A DNA stretch of 16,807 bases from Streptomyces roseochromogenus subsp. oscitans DS 12.976 (GCF_000497445.1 NZ_CM002285.1:4677792-4694598); one strand, 5' to 3'; shown: positions 5,876 to 14,496, counted from the first letter of the stretch. Notes: a model not told the origin generated them from the letters alone. Translations and numbers: made by a program.

Positions 5876-7528
5876 TCACCCCGCGGAGTCCGGAGCGACG
5901 GTGGACACCAGCTGTGCGACGAGCGTGCGCTTGAGGACTTTTCCGCTCGGCCCCAACGGGAGGGTCTCGGCGAACTCGACGCGGCGCGGGTACTTGTACG
6001 AGGCGAAGCGCTGCCTGCCCCATTCGACGATCTTGTCGCCGACCTCGGGTGTGGCTTCCTCCGGCCGGGACGGCACGACGACCGCCCACACCTCCTCCCC
6101 CAGCACGGGGTGGGGGACGCCGATGACCGCCACCTGGGACACGGCCGGATGTCCGACGAGGGCCTCCTCGATCTCACGCGGGTAGACGTTGTAGCCCCCG
6201 CGGAGGATCAGGTCCTTCTTCCGGCCCACCACCGAGAGGTAGCCGTCCTCGTCCAGCCTGCCGAGATCTCCGCTGCGGAACCAGCCGTCGACGATGACCT
6301 CGGCGGTGATGTCCGGCCGGCCGAGGTAGCCCGCCATCACGTTGTCGCCGCGCACCACGATCTCGCCCGTCTCGCCCACCGGCAGGAGTTCGATGCCGGC
6401 GGTGTTCGGCCGGGCTATCCCCACGGTGACGTTGTCGAGGGGAACACCGACCGTCCCGGGGCGGCAGACGATTCCGGGGTGGTTGTAGGAGACGCTGGTC
6501 GAGGTCTCGGTCAGCCCGTAGCCCTCGTACACGGGGCAGGCGAAGACGCGCTGCACATCGTGGAACGTCTTGACCGGCAGCGCCGATCCGCCGCTGTAGA
6601 GCCGGTCGATCCGGGGAACCGCCCCGCCCTTGTCCACCGCGTCGAGCAACCCGAAGTACATCGTGGGCACACCCATGAACACCGTGCACCGGTGCTCTTG
6701 CATCAGCTTGAGGGCCTCGGCGCCGGAGAACCGAGGCATCATCACCATGGTGATCCCGGCGTGGAAGCCGGTCAGCATGGAGCAGATCTGCCCGAAGCTG
6801 TGCGGCAGCGGCAGCCCCCCGAGCAGTACGTCGTCGCTGCGGAACGCGAACGGGGTGGCGGCCATGGTGTGGACGTTGTGCAGGATGTTGCGGTGGGTGA
6901 GCGTCACGCCTTTCGGCTTGCCGGTCGTGCCGGACGTGTAGAAGACGACAGCTGCGTCGTCCGGCTCGCGCGCGACGAAGTCGTCGAGCGGCGCCGTGTG
7001 CCGTGCCGCCTCCTCCAGGTCGACGGCGCCCTCCTGGGGCGTGCCGACCGTCAGCAGCAGGGTGCCCAGCGGCTGGGCGGCCTCTCGCGCCGGGCCGATC
7101 AACGAATCCGCGCACACCAGGAAACGCATGTCGGCGTCAGTGAGTACGTGCGTGATCTCCGCTGCCGTCGACCTGACGTTCAGCGGGATCACGACGGCGC
7201 CCGCCGCCAGCACGCCGAAGTACACGAGAGGGAACTGCGGGTCGTCCACCACGAGCATGGCGACCCCGTCGCCGGGCCGGACCCCGTTCTCGCGCAGGAC
7301 GCGCGCGTAGCGGCGCGCCCGCTCCCACAGCCACGCGTAGCCGAAGTGCTCGGACTCATGGATCAGGGCCGGGTGAGCGGGCCGCCGGACCGCCGTGTCC
7401 GCCAGCACGGCCGCGACCGAACCGGTCAGCGCGCTCTTCTTCTGCGCCGCCGCTGTGTTCCTGCTCAACTCGTCTTCTCCCACGGATGCCGAAGGAATGC
7501 GGCCGGCACGGGCACGGTCATGCACCAT
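5876..7528 (-). CDS. AMP-forming acyl-CoA ligase, candidate 5-aminolevulinate:CoA ligase of C5N formation
   Basis: The 550-residue protein belongs to the adenylate-forming (ANL) superfamily. The P-loop YTSGTTGKPKG (about 197-207), YEGYGLTETS, the hinge region RSGDLGRLDEDGYL, RKKDLILRGGYNVYP and the C-terminal catalytic lysine in GPSGKVLKR are all present. It most resembles FadD-type acyl-CoA ligases. Its ATG (7528) lies inside the 3' end of the ALA synthase gene, overlapping the stop as ATGGTGCATGA, so the two are translationally coupled. In the described C5N pathway a ligase of this type converts 5-aminolevulinate to its CoA thioester, which then cyclises; that role is inferred here from the coupling. 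The reading frame remains open upstream to 7798, but that part is antisense-free only within the ALA synthase gene and has no family resemblance. The C-terminus VSTVAPDSAG is ordinary. Confidence 0.9.
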   Translation of the reverse strand: MVHDRARAGRIPSASVGEDELSRNTAAAQKKSALTGSVAAVLADTAVRRPAHPALIHESEHFGYAWLWERARRYARVLRENGVRPGDGVAMLVVDDPQFPLVYFGVLAAGAVVIPLNVRSTAAEITHVLTDADMRFLVCADSLIGPAREAAQPLGTLLLTVGTPQEGAVDLEEAARHTAPLDDFVAREPDDAAVVFYTSGTTGKPKGVTLTHRNILHNVHTMAATPFAFRSDDVLLGGLPLPHSFGQICSMLTGFHAGITMVMMPRFSGAEALKLMQEHRCTVFMGVPTMYFGLLDAVDKGGAVPRIDRLYSGGSALPVKTFHDVQRVFACPVYEGYGLTETSTSVSYNHPGIVCRPGTVGVPLDNVTVGIARPNTAGIELLPVGETGEIVVRGDNVMAGYLGRPDITAEVIVDGWFRSGDLGRLDEDGYLSVVGRKKDLILRGGYNVYPREIEEALVGHPAVSQVAVIGVPHPVLGEEVWAVVVPSRPEEATPEVGDKIVEWGRQRFASYKYPRRVEFAETLPLGPSGKVLKRTLVAQLVSTVAPDSAG

Positions 7529-8747
7529 GCCGGTCGCTCGCCGTCGCGATGTCCAGCTCTTTCCAGATGCCGCCCAGCACGTGGGCGAGGTTCTCGACGT
7601 CCTTCGGGTCGTGCACCGGGGACGGCGTGATCCTGAGGAGTTCCTCACCGGCAGGCACGTCGGGGGAGGCGATCGACTGGACGTAGATCCCGTGCCGGTC
7701 CAACAGCATTTCGGACGCCCGTCGGCAGGCCTCGCTGTCCCCCACGAGGGCGGAGACGATGTGCGAGTCGGTCGACAGACACGGGATGCCGGCCTCACCG
7801 AGCAGACGGTGCAGCAGTCGCGCGTTCTCCGACAGAGCCGTCCGCTCAGCCTCGGACGCCCTCAGATGACGGACCGACTCGAGCGCGCCGGCCGCGATCG
7901 CCGGCGGCAGCGAGGTGGTGAAGATGAACGAGCGCGACAAGGTGCGGACCGTGTCGATGAGTGCGGCCGGTCCGGTGATGTATCCGCCCATCACGCCGTA
8001 ACCCTTGCCCAGGGTGCCCATCACAACCGTGAACTTGTCCGCAAGGCCTTCACGCGCGGCAATTCCGGCGCCCTGGGGGCCGTACATGCCGACCGCGTGG
8101 ACTTCGTCGATGTACGTCGTGGCCCCGTACCTGGACGCAAGCTCGGATATCTCGGCCACCGGCGCGATGTCACCCAGCATCGAATGGACGCTTTCCATCG
8201 CGATCAGCTTCGGACGGTCAGCGGGCGCCGCCGCCAGGAGCTCTTCCAGGTGAGCAACATCATTGTGGCGGTAAATGTACTTCTCCGCCCCACTGTGGCG
8301 GATTCCGTCGATGATCGACGCGTGATTCCTCGCGTCGGAGAACACGATGGTGTCCTTGGGCGTCCCCGCCAGGACGGTGAGGGCGCCGTCGTTCGCCGTG
8401 TACCCGGAAGCGAAGATGAGGGCGGCTTCCTTGCCGTGAAGGTCCGCCAGCTCCGCTTCCAGAAGGACGTGGAACTGGTTGGTTCCGCCGATGTTCCGTG
8501 AACCACCGGAACCGACACCGTGGTTGTCGATCGCGGCTTTCATCGCCTCGGCAACCCTGGGGTTCTGTCCCATACCGAGATAGTCGTTGCTGCACCAGAC
8601 CTGGATCTGCGAATCCACCCCGTCCTGCGATGCGGTGGCCTGCGGAAACATTCCGAAGCGGCGCCCGACCTGCATGTGCTCGATCCTGCGCCCGGACGAA
8701 GCCGCTCCGGTGGTCCCCTTGGGATACGACTCCAGATGCAGGTTCAT
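7518..8747 (-). CDS. 5-aminolevulinate synthase, C5N-type, copy 1
   Basis: The 409-residue PLP enzyme condenses glycine with succinyl-CoA to 5-aminolevulinate. Family motifs: [10 protein letters not shown] (51-60), [12 protein letters not shown] (79-90), [23 protein letters not shown] (213-223) and the PLP-lysine segment TLGKGYG with Lys248. Haem-pathway enzymes usually read TLGKA at that site and SMDGD in the SMxGD loop; here they read TLGKG and SMLGD. Streptomycetes make haem from glutamate, so this enzyme points to the 2-amino-3-hydroxycyclopentenone (C5N) unit, and in the known pathway the synthase is also credited with cyclising ALA-CoA. The start ATG follows GGAAAGG and matches the MNLHLESY start of the second copy. 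It is coupled to the ligase downstream. Upstream lies a large palindrome (8931-8959). Identity to copy 2 is roughly 70% by eye. Confidence 0.95.
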   Translation of the reverse strand: MNLHLESYPKGTTGAASSGRRIEHMQVGRRFGMFPQATASQDGVDSQIQVWCSNDYLGMGQNPRVAEAMKAAIDNHGVGSGGSRNIGGTNQFHVLLEAELADLHGKEAALIFASGYTANDGALTVLAGTPKDTIVFSDARNHASIIDGIRHSGAEKYIYRHNDVAHLEELLAAAPADRPKLIAMESVHSMLGDIAPVAEISELASRYGATTYIDEVHAVGMYGPQGAGIAAREGLADKFTVVMGTLGKGYGVMGGYITGPAALIDTVRTLSRSFIFTTSLPPAIAAGALESVRHLRASEAERTALSENARLLHRLLGEAGIPCLSTDSHIVSALVGDSEACRRASEMLLDRHGIYVQSIASPDVPAGEELLRITPSPVHDPKDVENLAHVLGGIWKELDIATASDRHGA

Positions 8748-8840
8748 TTCGTTCGCCTTTCCAATCTCAAGATGAAGAACTGTGAGAGTCGAATCGCCTG
8801 GATCAGGCACCGGATTGCCGTTCCGATATTTGACTCCTGA

Positions 8841-8961
8841 GGACCGCGATCCACCGACCGAGTGCCGCTCCATTCTTGCCCGTATAGCGGGGCTCGAGAC
8901 AGCACCTTCGACCGGGTGAAGCGGCGCATCGATCGGCTACCCGATCGGGGTAGCCGATCCA
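8841..8961 (-). promoter_or_regulatory. Shared upstream regulatory block, copy 1, with a 29-bp palindrome
   Basis: Read on the minus strand, this block aligns with 11336-11456, the region upstream of the second ligase/ALA synthase operon. Shared landmarks in the same order and spacing: GGCTACCCCG, TCGATGCGCCG, CCGGTCGAA, and GATCGCG followed by TCC (62 versus 63 nt after GGTCGAA). Here the first landmark is part of a perfect palindrome with 12-bp arms, GATCGGCTACCC (8931-8942) and GGGTAGCCGATC (8948-8959), separated by 5 bp. It lies about 185 nt before the ALA synthase start. It is a strong candidate operator for a dimeric regulator of the C5N genes. The rest of 8748-9010 holds no gene. Confidence 0.65.
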
Positions 8962-9076
8962 GGACGACGTGCTGTGCCGGGCGATCGCCGGACCGGCCAA
9001 CACCGGGATACTCAGGTTGAATCGGCGCTGTCAGGGCAGTCGTGACGAGTGGTGATTCCTGCGGTACGACGACCTC

Positions 9077-9258
9077 ATGCGGTATGCGCAAGGGGGCGGG
9101 CTGACGCCCGCGGAGCAGGAGAAGCGGGAGGCCGTGCGGCTGGAGGCGGCCAAGTGGTTCGAGGCCGGGGCGGGCACGGCGCAGATCGCGGCTGAGCTGC
9201 GGGGGACGGACCGGTCGGTGCGGCAGTGGCGGGCGGTGTGGCGCCGGACCTGTCCCCG
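9077..9258 (+). mobile_element. Remnant of an IS630-family transposase (N-terminal helix-turn-helix only)
   Basis: The frame starting MRYAQGGGLTPAEQEKREAV, continuing through EAAKWFEAGAGTAQIAAEL to SVRQWRAVWRR, has the typical start of IS630-type transposases: a helix-turn-helix segment of about 60 residues. The expected continuation, with the second DNA-binding segment and the DDE catalytic domain, is absent. The frame stays open to 10303 but encodes unrelated, antisense-like sequence. The element is therefore truncated to its first fifth. Sequence immediately upstream (about 9010-9076) may be its left end, although no terminal repeat could be defined. It adjoins an oxygenase-gene fragment, so it likely took part in the rearrangement. 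Confidence 0.75.
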
Positions 9259-9311
9259 AGTGGTGGACACCTCTGATCCCGGCCCCGCTGAGTGCGGGCC
9301 GAGCGGGCGCG

Positions 9312-9600
9312 GCGTCACCGGTCGGCAACTTCTGGCACCAGGACTCCTCCTCCGCCGCCGTTCACCAGCTGCACGGCGTCAACATCCCCTCCACCAGCGG
9401 GCACAACAAATTCGTCGGCGCCATCGACGTCTGCGACCGGCTGTCGGAGGAGTGGAAGGCCAAGCCGGCGGACCGGATCGGCGTACACACCGTGGGCAAA
9501 CGGCTGCGGATCCGCCCGGAGCAAGTCGGCCTGTTGCCCGCCGAGTTCAAGGTCCAGGACGAGAGACGGGTCTACACCCACGTCCGGACCCACGACCTAC
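9312..9600 (+). pseudogene. Internal fragment of a second TauD/ScoE-like oxygenase gene
   Basis: In the frame containing codon 9321 the translation reads VGNFWHQDSSSAAVHQ and, later, KRLRIRPEQVGLLPAEF. This aligns with residues about 102-185 of the oxygenase at 4873-5733 (VGNFWHQDSTYLPDPP; RRFRMRPEHVGLSLPEF). The metal-binding His-x-Asp is retained. The first 100 residues, the distal histidine and the 2-oxoglutarate arginine are absent. Resemblance fades near HVRTHDLPRHD at about 9600. The middle part is more diverged than the ends, so it was a distinct paralogue rather than a recent copy. It is a broken gene joined to the IS630 remnant on its left and converges with the exporter gene on its right. 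Confidence 0.8.
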
Positions 9601-9634
9601 CACGTCACGACCGAGGTCGAGCCGGGTGTCGGCG

Positions 9635-11191
9635 TCAGAGGTTGGACTTCACCCGGTTGTCCTGGACCACCGGCTCCGCGGGCTGCCGGTCCGGACGCAG
9701 GGCGATCACCAGCAGGAGCGCGCCGCAGAGGGCGATCAGCATGGTCCCGGCGGCGCTGATGTGCATGGCCTTGATGAACGCGTCGTTGGCTACGCGCACC
9801 AGGTCGGGCTGGTGGATCGCGGCGGCGGCGTGCCGGGCCTGCTCGGCGGAGATCCGCGCCCGGGCCTGCACCTGCTCGGGGTACCCACTCAGCGAGCTGT
9901 CGACCGCGTGCCGGTAGGCGAGCGACATGATCGTGCCGCCCACCGCGATCCCCATCAGACTGCCCGTCTGGCGCACGGTGTTGAGGACGGCCGATCCGGC
10001 ACCGGCCCGTTCCAGCGGCAGGACGCTCATGAGTCCCCCCGTCACCGGGCCGATCACCATGCCGATCGACAGGCCCTGGATCATGTAGGCGATCTCGTTG
10101 AAGACCAGCGGGGTGTGCAGCCCGAAGAGCATGTTGCAGCCCATGGCCAGCCCCGCCGTGGTCAGCGCCGTCGCGGTGACCACGCGGAGCGTCCAGCGGC
10201 GGGCCAGCCGGACCCCGAGCGGCGCCCCCACGATCGCCCCGAGCGCGGTCGGGGAGAACGCCAGCCCCGCCTGCAGCGGCGAGAATTCGCGTGCGCCCTG
10301 TAGGTAGAAGGCGCCGTAGAAGCTGGCGGCGGTCATGGCGAACATCAGCAGCCCGAGCGCCACGTTGGCGAGGCCGAACATGCGCTGGGCGAGCAGCCGG
10401 GGGTCGAAGCTGGGCTGCCGGTGGCGCAGTTCGACGAGCACGAAGCCGGTCAGCAGGACCACTCCGGCGGCGATCGGGCCCCAGACCGACACCGGGCTCC
10501 ATGAGGCCACCTGCCCCGCGCGGATCAGCCCGTAGGCCAGGAAGGCGAGCCCGCTGATCGACAGCAGCAGCCCGGCCGGGTCCAGCGGACGCGGGGTGGG
10601 ACTGCGGAAGTTGGGGACCAGCGTGGCGATCCCGATCAGCGACAGCACCGCGATCGGGATGTTGACCAGGAAGATCGAGCCCCACCAGAAGTGGCCGAGG
10701 AGGACGCCGGCCAGCAGCGGGCCCGCGGCGATACCGACGCCGGCGGACGTCGATGAGATGCCGATCGCGGTCGCCCGGGCGGGACCGCTGAAGGTCCACA
10801 TGAGGATGGCCACCTGCGCGGGCATGATCAGCGCGCTCCCCATGCCCATCGCGGCCCGAGCGGCGATCAGTTGGTCCGCGTCGCCCGCGTACGCCGCCCA
10901 CACCGAGGCGCCGGCGAAGACCGCCATCCCGGTGGCGAGCACGGTCCGGTGGCCGAACCGGTCGCCCAGGGCGCCGGAGGTGAACATCAAGGTGGCGAAG
11001 ACCAGGGTGTACGAGCCGGTGGCCCACTGCAGCTGGCTGGGGCTGGCGCCCAGGCCACGGACCGGGTCGGCGAGGGTCTCGAAGGCGGTGGTGAGGATGG
11101 TGTTGTCCAGCCAGATCAGCAGCGAGGACAACAGGAGCACGGCGAGGATCAACTGCTGCCGGGACTTCGGCAGCGTTGGAGGCGTCGTCAT
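9635..11191 (-). CDS. DHA2-type (14-helix) MFS drug/metabolite exporter
   Basis: The 518-residue membrane protein belongs to the EmrB/QacA branch of the major facilitator superfamily, proton-driven exporters of drugs and secondary metabolites. Features: helix 1 with WLDNTIL (27-33), motif A as GALGDRFGHR (73-82), motif C as GISSTSAGVGIAAGPLLAG, and about 14 hydrophobic segments in total. The C-terminal tail is short and basic. The start at 11191 follows GAAGGT. A GTG or ATG a few codons upstream is possible, but the conserved stub at 2230 starts at the equivalent codon. Its promoter (11219-11259) matches the one at 2162-2202. It likely exports the cluster product or gives self-resistance, under control of a TetR-type repressor. 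The only such gene in view is the damaged one at 1602-2123. Confidence 0.93.
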   Translation of the reverse strand: MTTPPTLPKSRQQLILAVLLLSSLLIWLDNTILTTAFETLADPVRGLGASPSQLQWATGSYTLVFATLMFTSGALGDRFGHRTVLATGMAVFAGASVWAAYAGDADQLIAARAAMGMGSALIMPAQVAILMWTFSGPARATAIGISSTSAGVGIAAGPLLAGVLLGHFWWGSIFLVNIPIAVLSLIGIATLVPNFRSPTPRPLDPAGLLLSISGLAFLAYGLIRAGQVASWSPVSVWGPIAAGVVLLTGFVLVELRHRQPSFDPRLLAQRMFGLANVALGLLMFAMTAASFYGAFYLQGAREFSPLQAGLAFSPTALGAIVGAPLGVRLARRWTLRVVTATALTTAGLAMGCNMLFGLHTPLVFNEIAYMIQGLSIGMVIGPVTGGLMSVLPLERAGAGSAVLNTVRQTGSLMGIAVGGTIMSLAYRHAVDSSLSGYPEQVQARARISAEQARHAAAAIHQPDLVRVANDAFIKAMHISAAGTMLIALCGALLLVIALRPDRQPAEPVVQDNRVKSNL

Positions 11192-11218
11192 GGAGACCTT
11201 CGGTAGGATCGACAAGAA

Positions 11219-11259
11219 CCTGACGATTTGATTGTGTGGAATCGCCCGGAACCTGTCAA
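11219..11259 (-). promoter_or_regulatory. Promoter and operator half-site of the intact MFS exporter
   Basis: On the minus strand TTGACA (11254-11259) and CACAAT (11231-11236) form a sigma-70-type promoter with 17-bp spacing. The operator arm ATCGTCAGG (11219-11227) is identical to that at 2194-2202 and lies at the same place just after the -10. The opposite arm (11241-11249) has decayed to about 6 of 9 matching positions, so the dyad here is weaker than in the other copy. Confidence 0.7.
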
Positions 11260-11335
11260 TCCCTGATGAACCGTCACCCGTCCACCGGGACGCGGCGGCT
11301 TCCGATTCCCGCCGCCGGTCCGACCAGGGGTACCC

Positions 11336-11456
11336 GGACGGCTACCCCGGTCGGGTGACCGCTTCGATGCGCCGGTTCAGCCGGTCGAACGTTCTTTTCC
11401 GCGCATCCCGTGAACCGGCAGGATCGGATTGCACCCGGGCCAGCAGATCGCGATCC
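11336..11456 (+). promoter_or_regulatory. Shared upstream regulatory block, copy 2
   Basis: This region upstream of the ligase/ALA synthase 2 operon aligns with the minus strand of 8841-8961. It keeps GGCTACCCCG, TCGATGCGCCG, CCGGTCGAA and GATCGCGATCC at matching spacing. The palindrome is imperfect here: CGGCTACCC is followed 5 bp later by GGGTGACCG, with the arms matching except for two bases. A second small palindrome GATCGCGATC lies at 11446-11455. It probably carries promoter and operator elements that control both C5N gene sets together. Confidence 0.6.
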
Positions 11457-11484
11457 ACCGGGGTATGTATCGAGAGGCAGGGTC

Positions 11485-13050
11485 ATGACCCCACAGGACC
11501 AATGGTGGCGCGAAAGCGACAGCTACGTTTCGGATATTCTCTCGGTGTTCGCAGCGGCGCCGGATCGCCCCGCCATTTTCTGGCGCGGCCGAGCGTTCTC
11601 CGGCGGTGAGTTGATCCGGTCCACCACCGAGATATTCCACGCGCTGCGCGACCGCGGCGTGGGGGAAGAAGATGTCGTAGCGATTCTGGTCGCTCCCAAC
11701 AGCCCCGAGATGCTCACCGCGCGGTATGCCGCGCATCTGCTCGGCAGCACCGTCTGCTACCTGCGGTCCACCAATCCGGGAACCAGCTCGACGATCCTCC
11801 CGCTGGACCACCAGATCCAGATCCTGCGCGACACCGCTGCCTCGACGGTGTACGCGGACGCCGAGAACGCGCAGCGCGCACTTGAACTCTCCGAAGGCAT
11901 CGGCGGACTTCCGGTGACCCGCGTCGACGGCACCGGCCACGACGCGGCGAGCCGAGCCGACGCCCCGCAGGCCGCGCCGTGGGACCCGAGCACCGTGGGG
12001 GTGATCGGGTTCACCAGCGGGAGCACCGGGCGGCCGAAGGGCATCCGGCTCTCCGGCCAGGTCTGGAACGGCGGGGTCCGCGGCATGGTGGCGGCCGATC
12101 GCGCGGCCGAGGACGTGAGGCTGCTGGTGACGACGCCGCTGAGCCACACCGTCGGCACCATGGCCGACGCGGCCCTGGCCCTGGGCGGAGAGGTCCACCT
12201 CCACGAGCACTTCGATGCCGGGCAGTTCACCAAGACAGTCGAAGAGTCGGCGATCTCGTGGACCTTCATGGCGACGGTCCAGCTGTTCCAGCTGCTCGAC
12301 CACCTGGAGGAGCTCGGGGCGCACGACCTCGAATCCGCCGGCCTGTCCTCGCTGAAGCGGCTGATCTACAGCGGCAGCGCGGCGGCACCCGCCAGGATCG
12401 CGCAGGCGGTCCGCATCCTCGGCCTCATCCTGGTGCAGGCCTACGGCACCTCGGAGTCCGGTCGTATCACGTCGCTCAAGCGCGAGGAACACCTCGACCC
12501 GTGGCTGTCGACCACCGTCGGCCGCCCTTTCGGCGAGGTCGAGGTCGTCGTCGGCGACCTGGTCTCGGGAGCTCCGGTGCCGACCGGGGAGGTGGGCCAG
12601 GTCCGCGTCCGCTCACCGCACCTGATGGACGGATACACCGGCGACCCGGAACTGACCGCGCAGGTCCTCCGGGACGGCTGGTACTACACCGGCGACATCG
12701 GCTACTGCGACGAGAAGGGCTATCTGCACCTGCTGGGCCGGGTGGCCGAAGTGGTCAAGGTCGACGGGGTCAAGGTCCACCCACTGGTGGTCGAGCGGGA
12801 AATCCTCTCCCTGCCGGGAATCCGGCATGCCGCGGTCTACGGCGTGCAGGACCGGGACGGTTCCGAGCACATTCACGCCGCGCTGGTCTGCGACCCCGCG
12901 GCGGAGGTCGAGACGGAGAGCATTCGCACACACATTGCCGAGTCGCTATCGGTGCTGCACGCGCCGGAGAAGATCACGATTCTCAGTGCGTTGCCGCTGA
13001 ACGACAACGGAAAGCCCGACAAGCTGCGCCTGCGGCTGCTCGAGGCCTGA
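11485..13050 (+). CDS. AMP-dependent synthetase/ligase, candidate C5N amide synthetase
   Basis: The 521-residue protein is an adenylate-forming enzyme that activates a carboxylic acid with ATP. Motifs: [15 protein letters not shown] (175-189), [42 protein letters not shown] and the C-terminal lysine in NDNGKPDK. It is clearly diverged from the ligase at 5876-7528, so it probably has a different job. In the C5N pathway a second AMP-forming enzyme joins the aminocyclopentenone to the polyene acid. That role is inferred here from its pairing with an ALA synthase, and a plain acyl-CoA or acyl-ACP ligase is an alternative. The ATG at 11485 is preceded by GAGAGGCAGGG. The reading frame extends upstream to 11410 without support. 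The ALA synthase gene follows after 53 nt. Confidence 0.9.
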   Translation: MTPQDQWWRESDSYVSDILSVFAAAPDRPAIFWRGRAFSGGELIRSTTEIFHALRDRGVGEEDVVAILVAPNSPEMLTARYAAHLLGSTVCYLRSTNPGTSSTILPLDHQIQILRDTAASTVYADAENAQRALELSEGIGGLPVTRVDGTGHDAASRADAPQAAPWDPSTVGVIGFTSGSTGRPKGIRLSGQVWNGGVRGMVAADRAAEDVRLLVTTPLSHTVGTMADAALALGGEVHLHEHFDAGQFTKTVEESAISWTFMATVQLFQLLDHLEELGAHDLESAGLSSLKRLIYSGSAAAPARIAQAVRILGLILVQAYGTSESGRITSLKREEHLDPWLSTTVGRPFGEVEVVVGDLVSGAPVPTGEVGQVRVRSPHLMDGYTGDPELTAQVLRDGWYYTGDIGYCDEKGYLHLLGRVAEVVKVDGVKVHPLVVEREILSLPGIRHAAVYGVQDRDGSEHIHAALVCDPAAEVETESIRTHIAESLSVLHAPEKITILSALPLNDNGKPDKLRLRLLEA

Positions 13051-13103
13051 TCCGGGAAATTCGACGCCCGGAACCCCCAACTTCGACAGAGAAGACGAAC
13101 GGA

Positions 13104-14342
13104 ATGAACCTGCATCTGGAATCGTATTCCGACGGCCCCATCGCCGCGGATGTCGCCGCCCGCCGGCGCGAGTTCCTGGAGATCGCCCGCCACTCCGGCA
13201 AGTTCCCCACCGCCACCGCGCGGCAAGACGGGGCAGACCTGCAGATCAGCGTCTGGTGCAGCAACGACTACCTCGGCATGGGCGAGAACCCCAAGATCAT
13301 CGAAGCGATGACGAGCGCGATCCAGGCCCACGGCGTAGGTTCCGGCGGTTCCCGCAACATCGGTGGCACCAACCAGTACCACGTCCAGCTGGAGCGGGAA
13401 CTTGCGGAGCTGCACGACAAGGAGGCCGCCCTCCTCTTCACCTCCGGCTTCACCGCCAACGACGGAGCCCTCACCGTGCTGGCCGGGCTGCCGAAGGACA
13501 CCGTCGTGTTCTCCGACGCCGAGAACCACGCGTCGATCATCGACGGCCTGCGGCACAGCGGCGCGCAAAAGCACGTCTTCCGGCACAATGACGTCGCTCA
13601 CCTGGAAGAGCTGCTCGCGGCCACTCCCGCCGACCGTCCGAAGCTGATCGTCCTGGAGTCGGTCTACTCGATGTCCGGCGACATCGCGCCGCTGGCCGAG
13701 ATAGCCGAGGTCGCGAACCGCTACAACGCCACGACATACCTCGACGAGGTGCACGCGGTCGGCATGTACGGCCCCGAGGGCGCCGGCATCGCCGCCCGGG
13801 AGGGCATCGCCGACCAGTTCACCGTCATCATGGGCACCCTGGCCAAGGGCTTCGGCACGGTCGGCGGCTACATCGCCGGACCGGCCGCCCTCATCGAAGC
13901 CGTCCGCACGCTGTCGCGCGGGTTCATCTTCACCACCTCGCTGCCGCCGGCAATCGCGGCCGGGTCGCTGACCTCGGTCCGCCACCTGCGGAACTCCGAG
14001 GTCGAGCGGCAGGCGCTGGCCGAGAATGCGCAGCTGCTGCACCGTCTGCTCGACGAGGCGGACATCCCGTTCATATCCGCGGACTCACACATCGTGTGCG
14101 CCTTCATCGGGGACGACCGGACCTGCAAGCAGGCATCCAGCCTGCTGTTCAAGCGGCACGGGATGTACGTGCAGCCCATCAACGCCCCCAGCGTGCCGGC
14201 CGGTCAGGAGATCCTGCGGATCGCTCCGTCCGCGGTGCACACGCGATCCGACGTCGAGAACTTCGCCGAGGCGCTCCGCGACGTCTGGAAGGAGCTGGAC
14301 ATCCCGTCGGCGAGCGACCGGCTGCTGGCTCAGCAGAGCTGA
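13104..14342 (+). CDS. 5-aminolevulinate synthase, C5N-type, copy 2
   Basis: The 412-residue PLP enzyme is a paralogue of the protein at 7518-8747, with the same MNLHLESY start and the same motif positions: [10 protein letters not shown] (51-60), [12 protein letters not shown] (79-90), [11 protein letters not shown] (213-223) and Lys248 in TLAKGFG. The SMxGD loop reads SMSGD. All residues expected for PLP binding appear to be present, so both copies are probably active. Differences from copy 1 cluster in residues 9-40 and in the C-terminal third. The two are diverged duplicates rather than a recent copy. It ends the ligase operon and is followed 17 nt later by a strong hairpin. Why one pathway needs two ALA synthases is not clear from the sequence. 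Confidence 0.95.
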   Translation: MNLHLESYSDGPIAADVAARRREFLEIARHSGKFPTATARQDGADLQISVWCSNDYLGMGENPKIIEAMTSAIQAHGVGSGGSRNIGGTNQYHVQLERELAELHDKEAALLFTSGFTANDGALTVLAGLPKDTVVFSDAENHASIIDGLRHSGAQKHVFRHNDVAHLEELLAATPADRPKLIVLESVYSMSGDIAPLAEIAEVANRYNATTYLDEVHAVGMYGPEGAGIAAREGIADQFTVIMGTLAKGFGTVGGYIAGPAALIEAVRTLSRGFIFTTSLPPAIAAGSLTSVRHLRNSEVERQALAENAQLLHRLLDEADIPFISADSHIVCAFIGDDRTCKQASSLLFKRHGMYVQPINAPSVPAGQEILRIAPSAVHTRSDVENFAEALRDVWKELDIPSASDRLLAQQS

Positions 14343-14359
14343 AAGAGATTCTCATTCCC

Positions 14360-14402
14360 CGGCCTCGTGCGTCCGAAACCTGTGACGGAGCGCACGAGGC
14401 CG
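14360..14402 (+). terminator. Strong hairpin terminator after ALA synthase copy 2
   Basis: Perfect 12-bp arms, CGGCCTCGTGCG (14360-14371) and CGCACGAGGCCG (14391-14402), enclose a 19-nt loop. Within the loop TCCG and CGGA can extend the stem past a single bulged base. There is no T-tract, which is common for streptomycete terminators. It separates the ligase/ALA synthase operon from the polyketide operon. Confidence 0.75.
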
Positions 14403-14496
14403 TCGCACATCCGCCTCCGATCGGGGTTCGGCGCACCGATACAGGCTTCGCAGACACCTGGCCGCGGCGGGCGAGCCGACCGGGCCGGCAGGTTCT

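Noticed and set aside
4873..7528. An isonitrile pathway based on the ScoE-like oxygenase and the adjacent ligase
   Set aside because: The ligase is coupled to an ALA synthase, and no ScoD-like or dedicated carrier partner is present. Resemblance of the oxygenase alone is not enough.
5152..8501. Long plus-strand frames (for example 5152-5934, 6110-7630 and 7395-8501)
   Set aside because: They lie antisense to the oxygenase, acyl-CoA ligase and ALA synthase genes, whose families are clear. Their translations are low-complexity and Arg-, Gly- and His-rich without motifs.
9259..10303. Continuation of the transposase frame as one large protein
   Set aside because: After about 9258 the frame has no transposase features, and from 9635 it is antisense to the MFS exporter.
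11979..13103. 5' part of a 787-codon plus-strand frame in front of ALA synthase copy 2
   Set aside because: This part is a shadow of the ligase gene in another frame. The real synthase starts at 13104 with the conserved MNLHLESY.
7518..14342. ALA synthases as haem biosynthesis genes
   Set aside because: No other haem gene is nearby, there are two copies each paired with an AMP-forming ligase, and streptomycetes use the glutamyl-tRNA route.
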